Source: Sphingobium abikonense NBRC 16140 (GTDB lineage Bacteria; Pseudomonadota; Alphaproteobacteria; Sphingomonadales; Sphingomonadaceae). From it: a DNA stretch of 64,000 nucleotides. A program made the translations under genes and the position numbers. Below are positions 53,431-64,000 of the stretch, piece by piece. Each line of letters opens with the position of its first letter. Within the stretch, counting starts at the first letter, position 1. A model generated the notes under the pieces. It saw only the letters and a program-made list of their open reading frames with translations. It was not told the DNA's origin and made no database searches. The stretch covers positions 1-64,000 of the forward strand of contig NZ_BCYT01000007.1 in NCBI RefSeq assembly GCF_001598335.1, written 5' to 3'.

Positions 53431-55427
53431 GGCAGGGTCTTTCCAGGTAGCGTCGTTCGGGTCGGGGATGCGATGCAGATATCGGCCGTGCGGTAGAGGC
53501 AGGGGAGGGCGCGTGGTGGGCCGCCCAGCTTCTTCCAGACCGGATCGCGCCGGGTGAAGAGCAGAGTGTCGCTCCGCCCGCGCGCGGCGCGATCCCGGTA
53601 TTGGGCAGGGGTGAGCGGCCGGATAAAGATCGGGGCGAGCAGCGCCACGCGGGCAGCGACAGCGTGCCGGTCCGCCCCGAACAGGAAGGCATCCCTGTCC
53701 GCGACCGCTGGCCAGTGCCGGGTATAAAGGCCAAAGTCGAGCGCGCGGCGCTTGAGCACCGGATTATGCTGGAGCGTCGCGCCTTCGGGCAGATGCCCGT
53801 CGGCCCAGCGATAGGCGTCCCGCAGGGCATAGGCCATGGCGGGGTCGTCATTCACTTCGATCGCGCGGACGGGGAAGGCGGGGGCACGAATGATGCGCAG
53901 GCCGACAATGTCCCAAGCCGTGCCGGCAAGGCCCAGCGCCAGAAGCAAGGCACCCGGAACGCCAAAGCGCCGCAAGGCATGGTCTTCCTGCGCCACCCGC
54001 ATCGTCCAGACCATCAGCGGCACCAGGATGAACAGCGCCGCGCGCCAGCCCAAGTCATTGTTGATGATGACCGATTGCAGGAAACTCGCGACCAGCAGCC
54101 CCGCGATCAGAGTTCCAACCAACAACGCACGCACCGGGCGGCCGGCGTCATCGGTCGGCCGGACGCTGCGGGCATAGAGGCCTGCGCCCAGCATCATGAA
54201 GCCGAATTCCAGCGCATAGTTAAGCGGCAGGAGGATGAGGCTCCACAGCTGCGCGGCCATGTCATGACCGGCGAAGAGCAGGGTGAAGGGCCGGACATGC
54301 AGCGCGACCGGGAAAATATCGGGCGCTCGGCCATGGAGAAGGTCGATGGATTGCGGCACCGATAACAAAAGGGCGACGACGCCCGACAGCAGCAGCGTGC
54401 CATCCCGTCGCCATAGCGCCATCACGCCCCAGACCATGAGGACAGGCGCGATGGTCAGGCTGATCCACACCGACGCGCCGAACATGCTGGCATATGCGGC
54501 CCCAGCCGCGACGGCGAGCCACAGGCGCTGCGGCGTTTCGCCTCTGCGGGCCCGTGCGTTGAGCAGCAGCCCGGTCCACCCCGCGACCAGCGCCATGATG
54601 TGATGCGGCACCCAGATGGTCGAGGTGGCGAGCATGCGGATCTCGCTGTTCCAATTCTCGATTTCCGGTTCGATCCGCCCCACCATCAGATAGCGCAGCG
54701 CCATGAAGAGGAGGTCCGCGCCCGCGACGAAGCAGAGCAGGATGGCGAGCATCAATGCGCGTCGGCCGCATCCCTTCCGGATCAGGCTAGCATCAGCGGC
54801 AATGCGCCACAGCAGGGCGACGACCGCGATGCCCGTCCAATAGGCGCAGGCGGCAAAGGCCATGACCGGCGAGATGTGAAAGCCGCTGACCCAGCGGATG
54901 GCGGCGGGCCAGACGTAGAAATAATGATAATAGCCCGCGATCCCGTCGCGCGCGAAAAAGGGGTCGGTGAAGGGAATGCCCTGCCGCGCAATCTGTTCGA
55001 CGACGGCGGCGTGCTTCACCATGTCGAACACGACCAGGCTTTGATAGAGCCGCCCGTCGTGATCGAAATCCACAAGGGTCCAGGCGCAGATCAGCCACCA
55101 GCCCAGTGCGATCAGCAGAAAGACGCCCGCGCCGCGACAGGCAGACGCGATGCCTCTCAGTTGCCGGATGCCAAACAGAGCGAGCGCGCCATTGAGGAGC
55201 AGCATGCCCGGCATGCCGATGGCCCGAATGGCGAGCGCATCCAGCACCGGTAAGATGGCAAGCGACAGAACCATGGCCCAGCCGGCGCGCGGCCAGACGT
55301 CTTCCGTAGCCGCCAATCCCCGGCACTCCAGCAGGCGCAGCAGCCCGAAGCCGGCGCAGCACAGCAGCACCGGTGCGAGCAGCGTCGCGACGATCAGACC
55401 GCCAAGATCCTCAAGCAGATAGGACAT
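53427..55427 (-). CDS. large polytopic membrane protein, GT-C-like
   Basis: A 666-residue integral membrane protein with about twelve to fourteen hydrophobic helices and a soluble C-terminal part of about 150 residues. The acidic TLVDFDHDGRLYQ in an early loop and YYHYFYVWPAAIRWVSGF recall the acidic-loop motif of GT-C glycosyltransferases that use lipid-linked sugars. The match is by layout only. The ATG at 55427 has GGGGAG upstream. Coupled to the gene at 52855. Confidence 0.75.
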   Translation of the reverse strand: MSYLLEDLGGLIVATLLAPVLLCCAGFGLLRLLECRGLAATEDVWPRAGWAMVLSLAILPVLDALAIRAIGMPGMLLLNGALALFGIRQLRGIASACRGAGVFLLIALGWWLICAWTLVDFDHDGRLYQSLVVFDMVKHAAVVEQIARQGIPFTDPFFARDGIAGYYHYFYVWPAAIRWVSGFHISPVMAFAACAYWTGIAVVALLWRIAADASLIRKGCGRRALMLAILLCFVAGADLLFMALRYLMVGRIEPEIENWNSEIRMLATSTIWVPHHIMALVAGWTGLLLNARARRGETPQRLWLAVAAGAAYASMFGASVWISLTIAPVLMVWGVMALWRRDGTLLLSGVVALLLSVPQSIDLLHGRAPDIFPVALHVRPFTLLFAGHDMAAQLWSLILLPLNYALEFGFMMLGAGLYARSVRPTDDAGRPVRALLVGTLIAGLLVASFLQSVIINNDLGWRAALFILVPLMVWTMRVAQEDHALRRFGVPGALLLALGLAGTAWDIVGLRIIRAPAFPVRAIEVNDDPAMAYALRDAYRWADGHLPEGATLQHNPVLKRRALDFGLYTRHWPAVADRDAFLFGADRHAVAARVALLAPIFIRPLTPAQYRDRAARGRSDTLLFTRRDPVWKKLGGPPRALPCLYRTADICIASPTRTTLPGKTLP

Positions 55428-55485
55428 GCGCACTCCCCGACCGGTCGTCGGTCTAGATGCGCAAGGTTAAGGAGGCGCTAACCAG

Positions 55486-55523
55486 AAAAGGGCCGCGCCT
55501 CCGTGGTGGAGGGCGGCCCTTTT
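55486..55523 (-). terminator. terminator of the atp operon
   Basis: AAAAGGGCCG (55486-55495) pairs with CGGCCCTTTT (55514-55523), and inside it CCTCC pairs with GGAGG. It lies 23 bases after the atpC stop, and on the minus strand the stem ends in TTTTCT. A T-run on the plus strand too means it could work both ways. Confidence 0.87.
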
Positions 55524-55545
55524 TTATCTTGTCGTAAAATGGGCG

Positions 55546-55800
55546 TCAGCCGGCCTTTTCAGCCAGAACCGTCAGGCCCTTTTCATTCACTTCGGCAAAG
55601 CCGCCTTCGACCGGAATGACTTCGGGTGCGGCGCCAGCGCTGGCGAAAATCTGGATCGCCCCGTCGCGCACAGTCGACATGAAGGGCGCATGGCCCTCCA
55701 GCACGCCGAAATCGCCATCGGTGCCGGGCACGACGACCTGATAGACTTCGGCCGAGCGGACCAGCTTTTCCGGGGTCACGAGTTCGAAATGCAGTGCCAT
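55546..55800 (-). CDS. atpC: ATP synthase epsilon subunit
   Basis: F1 epsilon subunit, 84 residues, consisting only of the N-terminal beta-sandwich ([22 protein letters not shown]...[19 protein letters not shown]). The C-terminal helical hairpin of longer forms is absent, as in many alphaproteobacteria. ATG at 55800 with AAGGA upstream; an in-frame ATG two codons before is possible, and a longer frame upstream lies in the repeat-rich spacer. It couples F1 rotation to the c-ring and modulates ATP hydrolysis. Confidence 0.94.
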   Translation of the reverse strand: MALHFELVTPEKLVRSAEVYQVVVPGTDGDFGVLEGHAPFMSTVRDGAIQIFASAGAAPEVIPVEGGFAEVNEKGLTVLAEKAG

Positions 55801-55815
55801 TTTCATTTCCTTAGC

Positions 55816-55968
55816 CCCTCCCTTCCAGAGAGGGTTGGCCGGAGTCACGTGCCTCCGGTCAAGGGTGGGTGCCATTGCGAAGCAATGGCCTGCGCCCTAG
55901 CCGAGAGGCAAGAAGCTCGCTTCGCTCGCTCCCCACCCCTCAATCCCCTCCCTATAAGGAGGGGAGGG
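55816..55968. repeat. hairpin-rich spacer between atpD and atpC
   Basis: The 175-bp gap holds at least three perfect inverted repeats: CCGGAG/CTCCGG (55839-55858, with a central CACGTG), GCCATTGC/GCAATGGC (55871-55889) and CCCCTCC/GGAGGGG (55945-55964). There is also the imperfect GAGCGAAGCGAGC-type stretch near 55915. It looks like a composite palindromic repeat inserted in the operon. Confidence 0.75.
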
Positions 55969-55975
55969 TTTGTTA

Positions 55976-57442
<1,467 letters not shown>

Positions 57443-58327
57443 TTAGAGGGCTTCGGCGCCCGAGATGATTTCGACCAGTTCGGTGGTGATCGCGGCCTGG
57501 CGGCTGCGGTTATACTGGATGGTCAGCTTGTTGATGAGGTCGCCGGCGTTGCGGGTCGCATTGTCCATCGCTGTCATCGACGCGCCCTGCTCCGACGCGT
57601 TGTTTTCCAGCAGCGCCTTGAAGATCTGCACCGTCACGTTGCGCGGCAGCAGGTCGTCCAGTATCGCTTCCTCGCTCGGTTCATATTCGACCGTCGCGGG
57701 GATGGCGTTGCGGTCGGCATCGGCGGGGATCTTCACCGGAATGATCTGCTGTTCGGTCGGAATCTGCGCCAGCGCCGACTTGAAGCGCGAATAGAAGAGG
57801 TGCGCGACGTCGAACTTGCCGTTCAGATACATGTCGGTCAGCTCATGCGCGATCGCCTGGGCCTGATCGAAGCCGGGTTCCTTGACCCCCGTGGTGTCGA
57901 ACTGCGCGACGATCTTGCCGGGATAGGTGCGGTTGATGACCGGACGGCCCTTGCGCCCGATCAGGTAGAACTGCACCTTCTTGCCGTCCAGCTCCAGCGC
58001 GCGCGCCTTGGCGAGCGCGGCCTTGACGATGTTCGCGTTGAACGCGCCGGCAAGGCCACGGTCAGAGTTGGCGACGACCAGCAGATGCACGTCATCCTTG
58101 CCGGTGCCAGCGAGCAGCGGCGAGGCGCCTTCGCCCGAACCACCGGCTATCTTGGTCGCCAGGCTGGCGACGACCGCTTCCAGCCGCTCGCTATAGGGGC
58201 GCGCGGCTTCGGCCGCGGCCTGCGCCTTGCGCAGCTTCGCGGCGGCGACCATCTGCTTGGCCTTCGTGATCTTCTGGGTCGATTTGACCGACCCGATCCG
58301 AATTTTCAGTTCCTTGAGGCTAGGCAT
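57443..58327 (-). CDS. atpG: ATP synthase gamma subunit
   Basis: Central-stalk subunit, 294 residues. The N-terminal helix [35 protein letters not shown] and the C-terminal [51 protein letters not shown] are strongly conserved. It rotates inside the alpha3beta3 ring. It follows the small exported-protein gene at 58357 by 29 bp rather than atpA directly. Confidence 0.97.
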   Translation of the reverse strand: MPSLKELKIRIGSVKSTQKITKAKQMVAAAKLRKAQAAAEAARPYSERLEAVVASLATKIAGGSGEGASPLLAGTGKDDVHLLVVANSDRGLAGAFNANIVKAALAKARALELDGKKVQFYLIGRKGRPVINRTYPGKIVAQFDTTGVKEPGFDQAQAIAHELTDMYLNGKFDVAHLFYSRFKSALAQIPTEQQIIPVKIPADADRNAIPATVEYEPSEEAILDDLLPRNVTVQIFKALLENNASEQGASMTAMDNATRNAGDLINKLTIQYNRSRQAAITTELVEIISGAEAL

Positions 58328-58356
58328 AGTCTCTTATGGTCCCTTTCGTCCGACCG

Positions 58357-60822
<2,466 letters not shown>

Positions 60823-60923
60823 GCGCTTTCCGTCCTCCGCTATATTTGCAGTTCGTGCAAAAAAGAGGGGCGCGGTGTGATGCCGTCCCGAACCCCTGTC
60901 GCGGGCCGGTTAGCAGTGCCCAT

Positions 60924-60940
60924 ATGACTATGCAAGTCAT
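60924..60940 (-). promoter_or_regulatory. dyad and candidate promoter of the atp operon
   Basis: ATGACT-ATGCA-AGTCAT is a perfect inverted repeat with a 5-base centre, about 100 bp before atpH. On the minus strand TTGCAT lies inside it and TAACCG follows at 17 bp, a possible -35/-10 pair. A regulator bound here would cover the -35 element. Confidence 0.4.
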
Positions 60941-61009
60941 GTGACACGATTCCGGCCTAAGGTCGGACAGCGGACCATTTGCCTGAGTTTTTCTGGCGCC
61001 GCGATCGGC

Positions 61010-62569
61010 TCATCGCGCGTCGTCGGCTGGCGCGAGCCGTCCCTTCTGGCAATGATAGACGATGCGCTCATTGGGCTGGGCGGGCAACAGCGCGGCGGCG
61101 TCGGACCGCAGCGTGGCGATCTGGCGCAGCAGGTCGGGGTCGCTGCCGCATCCCTTGACGGATTTGTCCTTTACCAGCGCACGCAGCTTTTCCATCGTAT
61201 CAAGGTCAGGCAGCCAGCGTTCCACGCGCAAGGTGCCGGTGGCCGGGTCGAACCGACTGGAGGAGACATAATTGCCCTCCGCCGGAACAGTCGTGCGCTG
61301 CCACGCGGTCCCGTCCGCGCCATATTGCGTCTCGCCATTGACGCAGCCGCCCTCGGCCCAGTTGAAGGCGATGTCATTGGGCTGCGACACCGTCAGGCGG
61401 CTGCGGGGCAGGTCGACCTTGCAGATATTGTCGCCCGCCCAGGCGAAGGCGCTGTTGGCGGTCACGCCCTTGTCCTGCGGCATCTTCACCCGCTCGTCGA
61501 TGCTGTCGAAGCTGGGCTTGAAGACGAACAGGCCGAGCGCGCCGAGCAACGCCACGCCGCCGCCCGCCAGCAGCCACGTCGCCTGCCGTTCCTTGCCCTG
61601 CGTATAAAACAGGCCGCCCGCGCCCAGCCCCAACACCGCGATCGCCAGCAGCACCGCCGCGCCCGCCATCGCATTTTCGCGCGCGGTGATGATATCGCGC
61701 TCCGCATCGTCGCGCGCCCGGGCCAGCGCGGCGTCGCGCGCCTGGCTGGCGGCGCGGTCCTTTTGCTCGCTCGCCTGCGCCTCGCGCTGCGTCAGCGACG
61801 CTTCGGCGGCATCGGCCTCCGCCATCGACCGGCAGGGGACGACCGTATGCAGCGACGCCACGCCCGCCTGCCGCAGGAAGGACGCGATTTCGCGCCAGGA
61901 TACGGCAAAGCCGAATTCCGCGTCATTGCCGTCGGAAATCGACCCGAAACTGTTGACGCCCAGCACCCGGCCGCAATCATCGACCAATGGCCCGCCGCTA
62001 TTGCCCGCGGCGAGCGGCGCAGTGTGCAGGATCGTGTCGAAGCTTTGGCTCGCGCGCCCCGACGATATGTTGCCGCTGGTCTTCACCGTCGCCAGCGGCT
62101 CGACCATCTGCTTGAGGCCCAGGCCCTGCGCGCGGTCGACCGTGCCGGGATAGCCGATGGCGGTCACATGCTGCCCGTCCGCCACCGCGCCCGCATAAAA
62201 GGTGCTGACCGGCAGGCTTCCTTCCTCCAGCTGGATGAGCGCCAGGTCGTTGCCGGGCGAATAGGCGATGATTCGCCCGCCATAGGTCTTGCTGCCTTCG
62301 GACGGGATGACGCCGATCACCAGATTGCGCTCCTCGCGCGCCAGTTCGACGACATGGGCGTTGGTCAGCACCTTGTCCGGCGCGACCGCAAAGCCGCTGC
62401 CATGGCCCACGAAATAGGCGTCGGACCCATCGGTCGCGACCAGCGCCACGCGCACTACCCCGCGTGCGGCGGCGGCAATGTCCTGTTGCTCGGCATGGAG
62501 CGGCATCGGCGCCAGCAGCGCGAGGATAGGGCCAAGAACGGGGGCGAAGCGGCGGAGTAGGGCGACCAT
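61010..62569 (-). CDS. membrane-anchored trypsin-like serine protease
   Basis: A 519-residue protein with a signal peptide (residues 1 to about 26), a trypsin/DegP-like domain with His72 (LTNAHVV), Asp108 (GNDLALI) and Ser191 (AAGNSGGPL), then a charged Ala/Arg-rich coiled coil, two adjacent membrane helices (about residues 285-345), and a C-terminal domain with several cysteines. No PDZ domain is seen. The ATG at 62569 was chosen because it opens a signal peptide; its ribosome site is weak. The topology would place protease and C-terminal domains on the same side of the membrane. Confidence 0.85.
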   Translation of the reverse strand: MVALLRRFAPVLGPILALLAPMPLHAEQQDIAAAARGVVRVALVATDGSDAYFVGHGSGFAVAPDKVLTNAHVVELAREERNLVIGVIPSEGSKTYGGRIIAYSPGNDLALIQLEEGSLPVSTFYAGAVADGQHVTAIGYPGTVDRAQGLGLKQMVEPLATVKTSGNISSGRASQSFDTILHTAPLAAGNSGGPLVDDCGRVLGVNSFGSISDGNDAEFGFAVSWREIASFLRQAGVASLHTVVPCRSMAEADAAEASLTQREAQASEQKDRAASQARDAALARARDDAERDIITARENAMAGAAVLLAIAVLGLGAGGLFYTQGKERQATWLLAGGGVALLGALGLFVFKPSFDSIDERVKMPQDKGVTANSAFAWAGDNICKVDLPRSRLTVSQPNDIAFNWAEGGCVNGETQYGADGTAWQRTTVPAEGNYVSSSRFDPATGTLRVERWLPDLDTMEKLRALVKDKSVKGCGSDPDLLRQIATLRSDAAALLPAQPNERIVYHCQKGRLAPADDAR

Positions 62570-62681
62570 CGTGGCGCATTCATATGCAATGCCGGGCGCG
62601 GCGCAATCGGGAAAAGGCGAAATGCTTTGACCGCAAGGCGCGGGAAGCAGGGCGCGCGCGCCCTCTTTATCTCCTATATCC

Positions 62682-63737
62682 ATGCACCAGATGACTCGCC
62701 CCGCCACCACCACCATGCCCGATCCCGATGCCTGCTGGGCCGCCTTCCTGCGGCGCGACCGGGCGATGGACGGGCTTTTCGTGGGCTGCGTGTCCACCAC
62801 CGGCATTTATTGCAAGCCCAGCTGCGCCGCGCGTCATCCCCGGCGGGACAATATGTCCTTCCTGCCCGATCCGGCAGCCGCGCGCGCGGCGGGCTTCCGC
62901 GCCTGCCTGCGATGTCGCCCGGATGAGGTCGGGCGGGACCGACTGGCGGTGGAAGCGGCGATCGCGATGATCGAGGCGGCGGAGGAGGCGCCCCAGCTGG
63001 ACGCCATCGCCGCCCATGTCGGTTACGCCCCGCATCATTTCCATCGGCTGTTCAAGCGGGAAACCGGCATGACGCCGGCGGGATGGAGCCGCGCGCTGCG
63101 GGCCGAGCGACTGAAGAGGGCGCTGGGGGAGCAGGCGCGAATCACCGACGCCATCTATGATGCGGGCTATGCCGCCCCCAGCCGCGCCTATGCCGATGCG
63201 CAGCGCCATCTGGGCATGACGCCGTCAGCCTGGAAGGATGGCGGGCGCGGCGTCACGATCCGCTGGCGCACGGCCGACACCAGCCTGGGGCCGGTGCTGG
63301 TCGCCGCCACGGCCAAGGGGCTGTGCCGGATCAGCTTTGGCGAGGGCGAGGCGGACCTGCGCGCGCGCTTCCCCCATGCGCGCCTGTGCCCGGCCGACGC
63401 GGCGCTCGACGCGATGGCCGGGCATGTCGCCGCTCTGGTCGAGGACCCGCGCGCTGACGTGACATTGCCCACCGATGTCGAGGGCACCGCCTTTCAACAG
63501 GCCGTCTGGACGGCGCTGCGCGCGATCCCGCCGGGTGAAACGCGCAGCTATGGCGACATTGCCGCCGCCATCGGCCGCCCCGGCGCGATGCGTGCGGCGG
63601 GCAGCGCCTGCGGTGATAATCGGCTGGCCGTCCTCATCCCCTGTCATCGCGTGCTGCGCAGCGACGGCGCATTGGGCGGCTATGCCTGGGGGCTGGATCG
63701 CAAGCAGGCGCTGCTGGCGCGCGAAAAGGGCAAGTAG
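62682..63737 (+). CDS. ada: Ada: methylphosphotriester sensor, AraC activator and O6-alkylguanine methyltransferase
   Basis: A 351-residue Ada protein. Residues about 20-85 are the zinc methyl-acceptor domain (TTGIYCKPSCAAR and ACLRC, the four cysteines). Residues about 95-185 are an AraC-type DNA-binding domain (IAAHVGYAPHHFHRLFKRETGMTP). The C-terminal half is the O6-methylguanine methyltransferase with the acceptor cysteine in LIPCHRVLRSDGALGGYAWG. It repairs alkylated DNA and activates its own regulon once methylated. Divergent from the protease gene. Confidence 0.95.
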   Translation: MHQMTRPATTTMPDPDACWAAFLRRDRAMDGLFVGCVSTTGIYCKPSCAARHPRRDNMSFLPDPAAARAAGFRACLRCRPDEVGRDRLAVEAAIAMIEAAEEAPQLDAIAAHVGYAPHHFHRLFKRETGMTPAGWSRALRAERLKRALGEQARITDAIYDAGYAAPSRAYADAQRHLGMTPSAWKDGGRGVTIRWRTADTSLGPVLVAATAKGLCRISFGEGEADLRARFPHARLCPADAALDAMAGHVAALVEDPRADVTLPTDVEGTAFQQAVWTALRAIPPGETRSYGDIAAAIGRPGAMRAAGSACGDNRLAVLIPCHRVLRSDGALGGYAWGLDRKQALLAREKGK

Positions 63738-63807
63738 CGGAAAAGATTTGGGCTTTCGCCCAATGTCCTTTTGCGTCACCGTGATGCGGGGACGTGAGGG
63801 GGTGAGC

Positions 63808-64000
63808 ATGATGCGTTTGTGGGGACGGCTGCTGGTGGCATGGGGCCTGTTGCTGGCTGGCGCGGGCAATGCGCAGGCGGCGTGGTGGCAGGCAAGGACT
63901 GACCATTTCACCGTCTATAGCGAAGGCAACGACGACAAGCTGCGCGAATTTGCGGAGCGGCTGGAAAAATTCGACTATCTGCTGCGCAAGATGACGGGCA
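63808..64000 (+). CDS. exported protein, 3' end outside the window
   Basis: The first 64 residues are visible. A signal peptide (MMRLWGRLLVAWGLLLAGAG, cleavage after AQA) is followed by WWQARTDHFTVYSEGNDDKLREFAERLEKFDYLLRKMTG. Such openings are seen in TPR-containing exported proteins of sphingomonads, but the family cannot be fixed from this fragment. GAGGGGGTGAGC precedes the ATG at 63808; a second ATG follows immediately. Confidence 0.72.
   Translation, partial: MMRLWGRLLVAWGLLLAGAGNAQAAWWQARTDHFTVYSEGNDDKLREFAERLEKFDYLLRKMTG

Noticed and set aside
60941..62560. 539-codon plus-strand open frame opposite the serine protease gene
   Set aside because: Codon-mirror artefact in high-GC DNA; the minus-strand product has signal peptide and an intact catalytic triad.

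Overview
The window is a high-GC alphaproteobacterial chromosome segment, most likely from Sphingomonadaceae (Sphingobium/Novosphingobium-like). The evidence is three large TonB-dependent receptors, a PopZ-type DUF2497 protein, an atpHAGDC operon without atpB/E, several GTG/TTG starts, and REP-like palindromes of the CCCTGAGCTTGTCGAAGG type. No name of species or strain can be read from the sequence alone.

Region 1 (1-22.6 kb) is an accessory catabolic cluster. After the tail of a HEPN-like gene come an acyl-CoA dehydrogenase and a divergent LysR-type regulator that carries two tandem DNA-binding domains. A six-gene minus-strand operon follows (Rieske oxygenase, VanB-type reductase, AAHS-type MFS permease, GMC oxidoreductase, aldehyde dehydrogenase, a 72-residue HTH-like protein). 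Divergent from it are a TonB receptor, an SDR, a VanA-like Rieske oxygenase and a MerR regulator. Last come a zinc alcohol dehydrogenase, a CYP108-like P450, a second TonB receptor and a second aldehyde dehydrogenase. Together they look like outer- and inner-membrane uptake, monooxygenation, then alcohol to aldehyde to acid oxidation. The substrate cannot be read off, and no ring-cleavage enzyme or acyl-CoA ligase is present. All three divergent promoters share an AATGGTCC-N-ACC motif, which suggests one local regulon.

Region 2 (22.6-25.3 kb) is the decayed edge of an integrative element: a trbI 3' remnant, its usual DUF2274 partner, an excisionase-like gene, and a tyrosine integrase with a TGG-to-TGA-like nonsense codon, abutting the 3' end of tRNA-Cys(GCA). 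No second copy of the tRNA 3' end is visible in the window. The other junction may therefore lie to the left, which would place the catabolic cluster inside the element (inference).

Region 3 (25.5-44.8 kb) is core genome: an isoaspartyl methyltransferase-like protein, a TolC-family protein, PopZ, an S9 peptidase, NnrU, ValS with an in-frame palindromic-repeat insertion, a MATE exporter, a HerA-like ATPase, an acyltransferase, a luciferase-like monooxygenase, an Hpt protein, a TusA-like protein, Der, BamB, YfgM and PanB.

Region 4 (44.8-64 kb) holds a third TonB receptor with a YezD protein, an alpha/beta hydrolase, a PRC-barrel protein, OsmC, a DMT transporter, an exported methyltransferase-like protein, an orphan CpaF ATPase, a GT-C-like membrane protein, the F1 ATP synthase operon with a signal-peptide ORF inserted between atpA and atpG, a membrane-anchored trypsin-like protease, the Ada protein, and the start of one more exported protein. 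Several core operons carry dense hairpin repeats between or even inside genes.
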